A DNA stretch of 64,000 nt, from the NCBI GenBank assembly GCA_030247855.1, contig JAPDRN010000024.1:1-64000 (forward strand), written 5' to 3'. Both the position numbers and the translations under genes were made by a program. This stretch comes from Knufia peltigerae (lineage: Eukaryota > Ascomycota > Eurotiomycetes > Chaetothyriales > Trichomeriaceae). The notes beneath the pieces are model-generated. The model saw nothing but the letters and a program-made list of their open reading frames with translations. It was not told the origin of the DNA and made no database searches. Position 1 is the stretch's first letter, and each line of letters starts with the position of its first letter. This document shows, piece after piece, positions 51,948-62,713 of the stretch.

Positions 51948-52377
51948 AAAGTCGTGGAAAATGAACGACAAGGCAATGATGGTGCAGACGACAACGTACT
52001 TTTTGGCAGCGTAAGATAAATCTACGCTCTGGAGGAAGCTGAAAAGTGGGTTGAAAGAGTTGAGAAGTTGGCGAACGAAGGGTGCGAAAAATGCAAGAGG
52101 AGAATGGAATGTGCGGTCTGTTATCTGACCAAAGTGTTCGGCTCACCGCGAAAGATTCTAGTGAGGTGACGGTGAAGGTGTCGCGAGAAGAAAGTACGGT
52201 CAACAAGAGTACAAGTAGATAGGTGAATGAATTAATTGAGCGGGATGTGAAGATCACTTAATACGGAGGACGAAACGTGCAGAAGCTCGACGGGGAATCG
52301 GGCGTCAACTGGTTAAAAAGGCACTGTGCATTTTACTGTGTACTGTATTGTATTGTCCTATCCAATGAGCCCTAAAC

Positions 52378-52520
52378 GCCCTAGGTACTTAGGTACCTCT
52401 CTGACCTACCTAAGTGTGTGTGGTAGTAGTCCTTAGTAGTGGGCCAGTGGGCTGAGAGCCACCTGGAGCTAAGGTATCTTCTGTACTGTACTGTACGGAT
52501 ACCACCAAGTACGGAGTACA
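52378..52520. repeat. Cluster of short GTAC/CCTAGG-type words
   Basis: Several overlapping GGTACC, TACCTA and CCTAGG words plus TACTGTACTGTAC. Low-complexity composition typical of noncoding fungal DNA. Confidence 0.45.
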
Positions 52521-53183
52521 GGAAAGCAACAGTGAGAATCACGGCCAGCCCCGCGATGCCGTCATTTACCCCGTGCAGGCGCCAAACAGCCTCTGATTTC
52601 AGCCCTCTCTGATTGGACTTGAGAGGGCAGTCATTAGGCTGGTGTGGACACTAAATGCTGTAACTTGACGCCTCCCACGGCCCAAACCCCGCCCATCACC
52701 CGCACACCAAATGAAATTACGTCACTTGGTCAACAAGCAACACTTCCTACGCCGTAGGTATGCAGCACGAGATATGTGAGGGATATTGATACCGAAGGCA
52801 ATAAAAAAAAGGAGAGGCAGTAAATTCACAAAAAGAATCTATACAGTATCTTGTCACTCCCAGGTATGAATTACCGACTCCTCAACCGAGCGAGCACGCG
52901 CTCTGCTAGCAACGCCTCCTGCATTGATGCCCAACTTGATCTCCGAGGTATGTACGCGGGACTGGTATTCTGCGGTACTACACACCATCTCTTGGCAATT
53001 TGTAGAAGAAAAATAAGAAACAAGAGTCTCATCAATCTGATCAATACTACATCATCATTGTCATTATACCCAAGGAGGTAAGGAAATAGCACACAGGCAG
53101 CACACTCAGCAGACGCAGAATGACACCTGACTGTACAATCGATCCAAAGCACCCGGCCCTCTCCGACGCCAACAAAACCCAGC

Positions 53184-54169
53184 CTAATATGATCCCTTCT
53201 CGCCGTATCGTCGGCTTCTTGATCTCGGCGCACAGCACTGGGCAATGGACACGACTGACGCCAGAAGCATGACCGCAGTGGCTGCCCAGGTCATTCCCAA
53301 GAACTTGCCTCCCTTGTCAGCGGCAATGCCAATGTCATGTCCGTGTTTATTAACCGCATGCACGGCCTTGACGATGACCGCGGTAGCAATCGCCGACGCT
53401 ATACCGATGCTGAGGAATGCAAGCTGTTTTCAAAACCTGGTCAGCACAAGTCTTGAAATCTCCATAGGCGCGGCGGCGCAGGGACTTACCACATCAATGA
53501 GAAAATTGACCATTGCGGACAACCGTCCATCCACAAAGATACCCGCAAGAGCTCCCAGGACAGCTATGCCAGCGAACGCGATACCGATAATATACAATGC
53601 CGTCATGGCGACACTGGCCACTCTGACGGCCTTTTCCGCATCCGTAATCTCATCGGGCCAGTGGATGTCATCCAGCGTAATGCCATCCGGCAGATGTTCT
53701 TGCACAATCTTGGTAGGTTCAAAGTGAAACCCGACAGTTCGGTTGGAGCATTCTGTAATATTTTCTTTCGCATTGTGTACGGTCGCATTCGGCTTGTATG
53801 TTCCCTCGCAGAAATCCATTAGATGAACGTTGAAGAAATCGGGCAGGTCCAAGGCCGTGGCGACGTCGGAGCTGAAATCATTGAGAAGGTTATTGAGGTC
53901 GCTCTCGAGGCTGTTGAGGATATTATCCAGAGCACTTCCATCTCCATCTGTGGTGTTGAAAAGGCTCCCATGTCCGATTCGGGAGATATTGAGCTGGGGG
54001 TTTCAATCAGCAATCGTGAAGTCTTACAGTGCGAGCATCAAGGGGAACATACCGTCAACAGATCGGCATCCTGAAGGAATGATTTGCTCGATCCAGCAAA
54101 AAGGCACAGCAGAGTGAGGACCAAGGCAGCAATGGAACACGCCAGCGTCAAGACCGAGGAAAAGCGCAT
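53184..54169 (-). CDS. Sur7/PalI-family integral membrane protein
   Basis: Three exons: 54169-54053, 53993-53490, 53423-53184; 286 residues. The first exon gives a hydrophobic opening (MRFSSVLTLACSIAALVLTL) ending QDADLLT. After the joint comes the extracellular-type loop LNISRIGHGSLFNTTDGDGS with NxT sites and a DFCEGTYKPNA motif (Cys of the family). Three later TM segments are VASVAMTALYIIGIAFAGI, SAMVNFLIDV+LAFLSIGIAS and GMTWAATAVMLLASVVSI, then a short basic tail (CCAPRSRSRRYGEKGSY). Four TM segments with this loop fit Sur7/PalI proteins, which act in eisosome/plasma-membrane domains or pH sensing. The full frame is only visible after splicing. Confidence 0.85.
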
Positions 54170-54735
54170 TTCGTGAAAGAGCACAAGCGGTATATCGCTT
54201 CAACAACAGTGACAATGGTAGATACGGTGTACAGAAATGATGGCAGATTCAAATGAACGGTCAGTAAATGGCAGATAGGTCAGGAGAGCCAGCACGACTG
54301 GTAGCGAGACGTGGCCGGATTATATGCGGTGGCAAGCCTTGCATGTTTCCTGGTCGCCATGTTTTGATGGGATGCTTCAAAACCTGCCTTGACCATGGCG
54401 ATTGCATTGTTTGTGTGGTTGACGGTGACGCGCGGGCCTGACTCTAAGCGACAAACAACCCCTGTAACTCCACAGATGGCTGGTTCACAAGCCTCGCGCA
54501 GGCATGTCGGGCGCTTTGAAGGACGATCTTGGTAGCTCTAGGCGGCGCTTAGCGCCCATGTGGACGGCTGTTCCCTGGCACAAAGAGCCTCCCAGGCGGC
54601 GCCTACAAGCCTTCTGAGTATCTCAGCCACCATGAGATCGTCCTTCCCAGTATGTGGGTAGACGTCATCTTTTCTCCGTCGCCCAACAGTGACCTTGTTG
54701 ATCTGCATACTGATCGCCGCGCAATCCTGGATTTT

Positions 54736-54880
54736 TTAGGTCAGCTTTCGCATACGTACCATCTGCTCGACTTCATGCAATACCATTGTTGCGAGCTGTA
54801 TTGGTATCTTGGCGGTACCTGAGACCGGGTCTGCATTGGTTTGCATCTTAACAACTGCCTCCTAAAGACACTCCGCCAAG
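54736..54880 (-). pseudogene. Coding-like fragment, possibly the end of a regulator gene
   Basis: Minus strand frame of about 47 codons ending at TAA 54738-54736: EAVVKMQTNADPVSG and PIQLATMVLHEVEQMV. The last segment resembles the amphipathic C-terminal helix of some Zn2Cys6 cluster regulators (QLVLSELHRVQ pattern), but the match is short and from memory. It is preceded in this frame by a stop. Weak evidence. Confidence 0.3.
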
Positions 54881-55147
54881 ATGAATCTGGCAAACCTTTG
54901 TCGATGAGAACATGTTGTACCTGCACCCGATGCCTGGCCTAAGACATAAAATTACCTAGGTCTTCAAGTAGCCAAATCCAGCATTACGCGTCTCAGGTCA
55001 GCTCCGAGAGTCACTCCAAGTAGCGAAAGGATGCTTGCACTCGCCCCAACGCATGAGACAGTATTAAGATGCAATGCTGAGCAGAGAAGGAAGATTTGAG
55101 ATATATGATATGCACGACAAAGAGTACGGGTCCGCTTCTCAATGAGA

Positions 55148-55165
55148 TGGTGGTGGTGGTGGTGG
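55148..55165. repeat. (TGG)6 microsatellite
   Basis: Six perfect TGG copies in the decayed region. Confidence 0.75.
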
Positions 55166-55977
55166 ACACATCTGTTACAGGGATTTGAATCATTTTGATC
55201 TTGCCTTCAACATATCGAAACCATGGCCTCCAGAGATTGACCCAAACCACCCATGCACCATGTAATCCTGACCCCAAGCTAGCGGTGACTCCCATACATC
55301 AGTCTGTTTTTGAGTACAGCAAAGTCATTGGAGTACAAGATTCGCATGTCTTCATGCAAATAACGCAATCTGCATCATAACCACAAGCCGTGACCATGAC
55401 CCAGAGTGCTACGGTGCTCTGAGTTAGACCGTCATGTCTCAGGCAAAGTTGGGCGACTCTGAGCTTTCCAAGTACGATCGAGTACGCGACATGTCCATCT
55501 TGAACTGATATGTTCCGAGACCTCACAACACTGCGTTTTTAGGTACGGTAGTAGCACCGGCTGGCTTGACTTGTTCGTTTACCGAAAGAAACCTCCGTCA
55601 TCTTGCGGGTGCAAGAGGGGCCGGCCCGGACAATGTCGACGCTTTCAATACCTTTTCAACGCGTTGGGGGCATTGAATGATTTCAAGTTTTGGTGGTCAT
55701 TCGAGGTGAAATGCAACTTTTCCCCTGCAAGTTGAGAGAACAGATATCTGGCTCGACAGCAATCTGCCCAACTACTCTGACATTCCGGAGTCAGGTTGTA
55801 GATCATGTGTGTCTCGCTTCAATTCCTTGATAGCAGTCTGATCGATAGTCAGTGACTATGCCGGCATCGTACCGCTCCAACCTACGGCTAGGGCTTCAGG
55901 GTTGACCCCATTTTCAATCAGAGAGACACAAAGAGATAACTGAGTCCGATCCAGTTGGGTATTCTGGGGTTATTGGT

Positions 55978-56606
55978 CAGCTGATATCCCAGAAGCAAGG
56001 GGGTTTTCTCTCTACCAGTAGTACAGATATCTCCTCTAGGATGTCAACCACTTCTCGCGCCTTTTCACGTTTAGAGTCGGTAGACGGCATTTTCCTGCGT
56101 CGTGAACAAGGTATTCAGTTACTGCTTGAAGATCTCTACGGAATCGATCGCGAGAGACAAACTATGGATGGTTTCGGTGAAGGGCTTGATGACATCAAAA
56201 GGCCTCGATTGACGCGTCTTTGAAGAATGCAAATCACGCCTAGGTTGTCGTTGAACTTCTGCGCGCCTTCGCCCCGATGGGGAAAGAGAATGGTGCCGCC
56301 CTTGCTGACTTCCTCGCTCGACTTGCCGTTCAGGTCACCGGTGCGGAATTTAGGCAGGACCTCATGTTATGGCCGCTATATCCATAACGAGACTTAATAT
56401 CAGCACACTATTAAAGTGCTGTTCGAAGTCCTTGAACCCTTGAGAGCACATATACGCGTGGGAATTGCTAGCTGGACAGACGGTATTTGATCTCTTCATT
56501 GATCTTCACTATATGCATAAGTGTCTCATGTGGGGCGATCGTTGCTAGGCATAATCACCTTCATACCCTCGCTGGGCTCGCTGTGGATAGCCAATGCACC
56601 AGATCT
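55978..56606 (-). pseudogene. Decayed protein-coding gene, family unknown
   Basis: Successive protein-like segments appear on the minus strand in different frames: 56606-56529 (SGALAIHSEPSEGMKVIMPS), 56451-56401 (CSQGFKDFEQHFNSVL), 56360-56222 (FRTGDLNGKSSEEVSKGG and HRGEGAQKFNDNLGV), 56205-56122 (RPFDVIKPFTETIHSLSLAI) with TAA then LNTLFTTQENAVYRL, and 56078-55981 (DSKREKAREVVDILEEISVL) to a TGA. Segment changes need at least two frameshifts and one in-frame stop. The fragments are amphipathic and hydrophilic in a way chance frames seldom are. I cannot name the family. It abuts the P450 gene and may be a lost member of that group. Confidence 0.55.
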
Positions 56607-56816
56607 ATTCCAACGGCACAAGTAATCAGACGCTACTAAACCCACCACTGGAGGCGGTCGACCGAGGAGTATTCGATAACAGGAAATGACATGAATGGGG
56701 AGACCGCCGAGACAATGTGTACACTAGCTGCAACCCTCTGGGCAAAGTGAGGCCTGCCGGGGGTACGAAACTAAGTGCAAGGTCAAGGTTCCGCACCAAT
56801 TGCCCTCGAAGAGCAT

Positions 56817-58573
56817 TCATTCTACCTTGACAGCATGCGATGTCCGTCTGCGGACCGTCACCCACATATCGGTCTGTAGGTGGATCCCGAAACACCTCGT
56901 CTTCCAGGGGCTCAAGGGGTCCATCAGACTGAAGTCGAAACGACGAAATAATTCCAAGATTACCTTATTCAGCTCGATCATGGCCACGGTCTTACCCAGA
57001 CATTGATACTTGCCGTAGCCAAAGATGAGCTCGTTGTTTTGCTCCATGGCCTTTAATTTTTCGGCAGAGGGCTCGTCTCCGCCATCGCTTTGGAGGATCC
57101 ATCGTCCAGGCCGGAAAGCGTACTCATCGGGACCAAACAGAGCTGGCGAGTGGTGTACTTGCTTCGCCGAGTAGCTAGATTGGAAGAATTCAGCAAGTTG
57201 GAAATCTGAAAGCAAGGTGAACCTACGCAATTGAGGTGCCTCCAGGAACAAAGTGACCGCTGATGGTGTCACCGGACGGCGGAGTCTATTGTCCTCAGCA
57301 ACTCTACGGCCCTTCGATCTGCGGGGCACTTACCTTCTTTGCTAACATGCCGGCAATCGGAGGGTACCATCGTAGCCCCTGCACCATGGTCAACAGATCA
57401 GTCAGCCCCAGGCATCAAAAAGTACTTTACCTCCTTGATGCACGCCTGCAGATATGGAAGATCCCTCGCTTGGGCATTTGATATTATTTGGTCATGTGAA
57501 GGTATCTTCCCAGCCGCGGCTGCCTCGTTGATCTCGGTCAGCAATTTCTCATACACCAGCGGACTAGAGATGATGCCGCGCAGCGTTGCTCGAAGCCCGG
57601 TAGCAGTTGTGTCCGATCCGGCAGCCCTGTACACCTAGTTAGCATGCGTTGGCGGAAAAAACATAAGGGCAAAGTCAAACAATTGCATGACACTCTCCGC
57701 CTCAGCTTCTTGTTGCGTCAGCCCGTGTCGGATGAAGCTGCCAAGCATGTCACTATATTCACCCTTGGCCTCGCCATCGGGTCCGAAGCGCTTGGCCACC
57801 TGTTCTCGGGTAATGGCCAACACCTTACCCAGACCAAGCTTGCTGTTGGCAGAGGGAGCGAAGAGACCGAGAAATCCGATGTTGGTGAGGATCTCGATGA
57901 CTCTAGGGATACAGCAGGTACAAAAGATGCTGGGAAAGATCGTCTCGAGTTCATGGATGTATCCCAAGTTGTCATTATCGTCGCGGAGATCATGGAATTT
58001 GCCGTCGAAAGACAATTTGCTCATAATGTCGCTGGTAAAGAACTGAATCTTTCGTGCCAGATCCATCGGAATTATCTTCCCCGGATCGCTGGCGTACTTT
58101 GCGTCGATAAGGTGGACTAAATCCTTTACGCAATCGTCGATGTCTTGCTCCAGATTGAGATTCTCCTTGCCGGAATATCCAAACCCCATCCTCCGCCTCA
58201 GGTCATCGTGTTTGGCCTCATTTCGATTCGAGAGGACGTTGTCTTGGCCTGGGTTCAAACGCATGGCAATGTACCAGTCTGACCGCGTATATGGCGACCG
58301 TGCCGCTGACATGCGACGCAACACATCTGGATCTGCAGTCAACAGGGTGTTTGGGGCTATTCGGACCAACGGTCCATATCGCTGATGAAGTTGTCCAAAT
58401 CGGTCGTAGATATCGCCGTCAAGGTGGGTTTTGAAGAGGGGAAAGACCGACAATCCCCAGAGACGCGGGCCCGGAATATGGCTCAGACGAACGTACGCTC
58501 GTACGTAGAAGATGGCGAGCAGCACCGGAATGATCCAGCCCCAATCGATCACCACAGAGCCGGTGACCACCAT
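56817..58573 (-). CDS. Cytochrome P450, pisatin-demethylase/benzoate-hydroxylase-like
   Basis: Five exons: 58573-57681, 57626-57431, 57378-57334 (45 nt), 57285-57227, 57174-56817; 516 residues. ATG 58573 gives an N-terminal membrane anchor (GSVVIDWGWIIPVLLAIFYV) before the Pro hinge LSHIPGPRLWGLS. Joining exons 1 and 2 creates the I-helix VMQLAAGSDTTATGLRATL (about 294-311). The ExxR pair is in CIKEGLRWYPPIAG (E363, R366), then PSGDTISGHFVPGGTSIAYS across exon joints, FRPGRW, and the heme loop FGYGKYQCLGK (Cys near 456). It is an ER monooxygenase with usual fungal length. Divergent from the methyltransferase. The third exon is only 45 nt, but phases match throughout. Confidence 0.93.
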
Positions 58574-58994
58574 GCTGGAAGGTGTCGCAGTGACAGAAGA
58601 GGCCGTGGAGAGGAGCTTGGTCTGTGCGAGAAGGCTGGTTTTCGACTGTCTTCTCGAGGCTGGCGGTAGAGGATTCAGAAGGTGAACGGTGCGCCAAGCA
58701 AACAACTGCGGTACTGTAACATCGGCTGTCGCAAAGCCAAGTCATCCAGGTGGAGTGATGTCCAGCTACAAAAGTCCCTTTTCAAGTTGAGGGGCTGGCG
58801 GAAAGTCTGCGCGGGGTCAAGAAGCTAATCATACCACGCTTGTCCGCATCCATCCAGATGCATCAAGACACTGTCGTTGAAGTGCCTCGCTGGGTTCATG
58901 ATAAACTTATCGTTGGTTCACATTGATACGTCGTTCCAAACCTTTTGCCGTTACAGTCATCCCTTTCAAGCCCGGAGGCGAGTATCTGTCGGCC
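58574..58994. promoter_or_regulatory. Divergent promoter, P450 and methyltransferase
   Basis: 421 nt. A short shared promoter suggests co-regulation. No clear operator repeat is seen. Confidence 0.5.
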
Positions 58995-60045
58995 ATGAGC
59001 TCGCCATGGCACCATGAAGATCACCCACACGTCGAAATCGAGGCAGATGAATGGAATGAGGCGGATTCGGCGCTGGGCGACGACATCTCTCAATATACCT
59101 TGTCGGTCAGCTCCAGCCTGCTCCAGGGGGTCGAGGAACATGGGCGAAAATATCACAGATACAAGGATGGCTCGTACATCCTGCCGGAGGACGACAAAGA
59201 ACAGGAGAGGCTCGACCTACAGCACGAGATGTTCCTCAGAACCTTTGGACGGAAGCTACATCTGGCCCCCGTAGACTGTGAGCTCCGTGAGGTCCTGGAC
59301 CTTGGGACAGGCACCGGGATGTGGGCGATTCAGTTTGCAGACGAGCATCCCGAGTCGAACGTCGTCGGCGTCGACCTGAGTCCCATTCAGCCGACATTGG
59401 TTCCGCCCAATTGCAAGTTCGAGGTGGACGACTTTGACACCCCCTGGACGTTCGACCGGCAGTTCGACTTCATCCACGGCCGAATGCTCCTCACCGCCAG
59501 CGCCGATTTTCCTGCGCTGTTCCGCCGGGCGTACGATGCACTGACACCGGGTGGATGGATTGAAATGCAAGATCTCTACATGCCGCTCCTGTCCGACGAC
59601 GGGACCCTGGCGGGCACTGCGTTTGGAGAGTGGAACGAGAAATACATGGAAGCTTGTGCAGTCCTCCACAGAGATCCCTCGTGGACAGCCAAGTACAGGG
59701 AATGGATCACGGGGGTAGGTTTCGAGAATGTCAGAGAACAGATCTTCAAGTGGCCCATCAACCCGTGGCCCAGGGATAGTAACCTGAAAGAGATGGGGAT
59801 TTGGAACATGACCAACATGCTCGACGGCTTGGACGGTTTCACCGTCAGGCTGTGGACGATGGCTCTCGGAATGACACACGAGGAAATTCAAGCGTTCCTC
59901 GTCCAAGTGCGGAAGGACATCAGAGACACCAAAATCCATTCGTACTGGCCTATGTAAGTCTTCAAGTCTCCTTGGACCTTCCTCCGCGAGGTCTGCTAAC
60001 GTCAACGTCTCCAGACACGTCGTCTACGGCCAGAAGCCCAGGTAA
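58995..60045 (+). CDS. SAM-dependent methyltransferase, LaeA/TdiE type
   Basis: Two exons, 58995-59953 and 60015-60045, intron 61 nt (GTAAGT...CTCCAG); 329 residues. ATG 58995 is preferred to a TTG-led extension. The family block KYHRYKDGSYILPEDDKEQE (about 57-76) is typical of fungal LaeA-like proteins. The SAM motif I is VLDLGTGTGMWAIQFADEHP (about 110-129), then VVGVDLSPIQP, and FDFIHGRML, a family-specific strand. The small last exon encodes HVVYGQKPR, the usual C-terminus. Such enzymes are found next to or in secondary-metabolite clusters; LaeA itself is a global regulator, whereas this copy, next to a P450, may instead methylate a small molecule. Confidence 0.9.
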
Positions 60046-60219
60046 TGATTTCGAGTCACTGGCTCATGCTTGGAGGTCCTTGTGCTCCTTCAGCTACCCG
60101 TCGGTCGGAGCTTCATCTCCTTCGCTCGAAACACGGATCTACCTCTCTTCCTTTGTCTATACCTACTTGGGGGGTGTGGCTGGTCATGAAGCAGTCCAGG
60201 TCTTCTGTATAGAGCGCTC

Positions 60220-62249
60220 CTATTTACCTTCGCCAACCAGCGCCGGAATGATTCTCTTGTAAATCTTTCTTTTTCTCAAGTGCGGGTTATTAGCCTTTTC
60301 CTCCGCAATCCGACGATCTTCCTCGTCCCAGTATCTTGCCGCGGAAAAATCCATTTGGCTGGGAGAGATCCATTTTGTTTTATACCACAACTATGCTGGG
60401 TTAATATCCATTGCCCAAGAAAGTGAGAGTAAATAAGACGGAGACTAACCTTATAGCCGAAGTATACCACTACATAGAGTGGCAGAGTCAGGTATGACAG
60501 CCAGAAGTTCTCCGCGGACGGGCCCTTTTCGCCAAATGGATACAAGGCAAGATAGAATTCGGCGATCATGACCACGAGCAAGAGTAAGAGGCAGATGTAT
60601 TGATTCCAAGGCGCGAATGGAGCGTGGAACGGCAAAGTTCTGTGATCAATTCCCTGCGCCTTCAACCCACGTCGGAAGCAGATGTGCGAGACGAAAATGA
60701 TGGCCTCCATCAGGAATCCCTGAATACCAACCTATCGAAGAATTTAGTCAGTATTCCAGGAAGATGAAAGAACTGGAAAAATTAACATACCAATGACGAA
60801 AACCAGTCATAGACCACGATACCAGTGTTGCTACAGTTCAAGTAGCAGAGGCCCATGGAGAGGAGGCTGGATATTATCAGAGAAGGTAATGGTCTACCTC
60901 TGGAATCCTTTTTGGCGAAAAACTTGTGCACCAGGCCCATTTCGGCGCAGTCCGCAAGGGTCCGACTGGCGATGTAGATACTGGTGATGCCACAACTGAC
61001 AACTGTGAGAAGGATGAAAGCGTTAAGCAGGTCTGCAAGCCAGGGATATCCGGCCTCCAGAATGGCGATCACAAATGGGCTTTTCATGGTTCCGGATCCC
61101 GTCAAGAGTTGTGGATTGTCAGGCGATACACACATGCCAATCAACCAGACGCCGCCGACGAAGAACGTGGCCATTCGCCAGAACAAAGGCAGTACTGCCT
61201 TTCGAACTGCTTTCCGGGGGTTCGCGGCCTCACCAGCGCAAACGGCAATGATCTCACCTATTCCGAGTATCAGTCAGGCTGTTTGTCACCTTCTTTTTGC
61301 CGTGCTGCCAAAACCAATGTTCATTTACCACTTACCTCCGCCGATACTGAAGCCAGCCTGGATGAAGGCCTGACTAAGACCCTTGACGCCATTCTTGAAT
61401 GCGTGACCATTGGACCAATATCTGAACTCAATCGGGCCATGGGTCCCAGGGAAGCCTCCAGATGTCATGACAAACAGGAAGATAAGGACGGCAGTGATTG
61501 CGACGACCTTGCACAAAGACAGCCAAAATTCGAATTCACCATACCAGCGGACGTTGAACAGGTTTACCAGGATCATGAGCACAATGAGGATCGTAACCCA
61601 CGCTGCCACGGGGACATCGTTGGGCCAGTACGAGATGACTGATATGGCGGCGGTCACCTCCGCAGGAACCACTAGCACCCACTGGGGAAGTCACGCCAGT
61701 CAGTCGAGGAGGTCCCGCCGAAGGCAAGGCCGGTGCTTCAGACATACGTTGTACCAGAATCCGAGCCCCTGCGCAAATGCCAGCGCCTTGTCGGTGTAGT
61801 CTTCTGTCTGACGGACAAAGCCACCATTGATGGGCTTGTAGGAGGTCATCTCGCCGATGCACATGTACATGGTGTAGATTATATAGACCATGACGGTGTA
61901 ACAAATGGCCGCACCCGCAGGGCCAGCTGAGAGGTCCAATCAGTTTTCCAATGCTCCCCAGCAGGCCTTGCCGATTGGAAAGAGAGGGGGGGAGGGCGAA
62001 GGGAAACAATCATCACTGCGTACCTCTGGCCAGGGCCGTGCCCATCCCAACCCACAGTCCCGTCCCAATACCACCTCCGAACGCCATCATCATGATCTGG
62101 CGAGACGAGAGGGCACGACGGTAGCCGTGGTCGACACGGGGGGCTCCAGACACTTCATATCGATCGCCCACTTCCTGGTTGATCTCTTCGTCGCCGGCCA
62201 TGACATTCTTGCCAACGTCTGCCACGGGAGGGCTTTTAATCTCGGCCAT
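60220..62249 (-). CDS. Amino-acid permease (APC superfamily, YAT type)
   Basis: Six exons: 62249-62024, 61926-61748, 61681-61336, 61257-60791, 60731-60450, 60390-60220; 556 residues. The N-terminal cytosolic part is followed by RALSSRQIMMMAFGGGIGTG, the classic permease TM1 motif. Next are AGPAGAAICYTVMVYIIYTM (TM2), GEMTSYKPINGGF, and FGIGGG-type VTSGGFPGTHGP. SIGGGEIIAVCAGEAANPRK contains the conserved GEAANPR. Twelve hydrophobic segments can be counted across the joints. It imports amino acids with protons at the plasma membrane; specificity is not readable. Convergent with the methyltransferase, 174 nt apart. All exon phases agree. Confidence 0.92.
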
Positions 62250-62713
62250 CGTAGCTCGGTGTTGCTGGATATGGAATGCACTGGTACACGTCTTTGGAGT
62301 GGCCAGTTAGAGACACTTTATAGGGAACGACCCCCCAAAACTTGGCTGTTCGGGGAGAGCCATGTTGGATCGGCTTGGCGCGCCTCGGCGCAGTATTGCC
62401 TCGTACTCCGCCGGAAGCTTATTTCTGAATCTGCGGGGCTAAAGGGCAAGGCTCAGCCGTTCCACGCACTCCACCGCATACCTCCGGTATGTTCCCCCAT
62501 ATAGCGACGTTTCCACGTGTGTTCTCCCCGGAAATAAAGAACCGAGGCCTGGAATATTCCGTGTTTCTTTGATGACAAGAGAAAGGCCCATAATATCATT
62601 CCTCTCCATTCGACGGGCGTACACTACCTACAACATAAGCATCTCTCTATCATATTGTATCTACTAGGGGCTGGGTACCCTGTTTAGCCGCCGGTAGAGC
62701 AGATCTCGCAAGA
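62250..62713. other. Intergenic, permease promoter
   Basis: 464 nt with no recognisable gene. Confidence 0.4.

Larger units (their letters stand above)
51827..53183. other. Gene-free stretch with TAGGTAC-type and TACGGAGTA words
   Basis: About 1.36 kb from the mannitol dehydrogenase start to the Sur7-like stop. Repeated GGTAC/CCTAGG words cluster at 52378-52520, with TACTGTACTGTACGG and TACGGAGTA (52510-52518). An open frame near 52900 is antisense to nothing recognisable. No gene supported. Confidence 0.45.
54170..56816. other. 2.6-kb region without intact gene, with decayed coding fragments
   Basis: No intact gene. It contains coding-like fragments on the minus strand at 54736-54880 and 55978-56606 (separate entries) and a (TGG)6 microsatellite at 55148-55165. 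No transposon ends seen. Confidence 0.6.

Noticed and set aside
54741..54926. 61-codon frame recalling the integrase end of copia elements (KGLPDSSW)
   Set aside because: The match is only a few residues. No reverse transcriptase, LTRs or other element sequence is nearby.
59256..60005. 249-codon minus-strand frame
   Set aside because: Antisense of the methyltransferase exon, no domain.
61905..62504. 199-codon plus-strand frame
   Set aside because: Overlaps permease exons 1 and 2 on the other strand; no domain or ATG-led conserved start.
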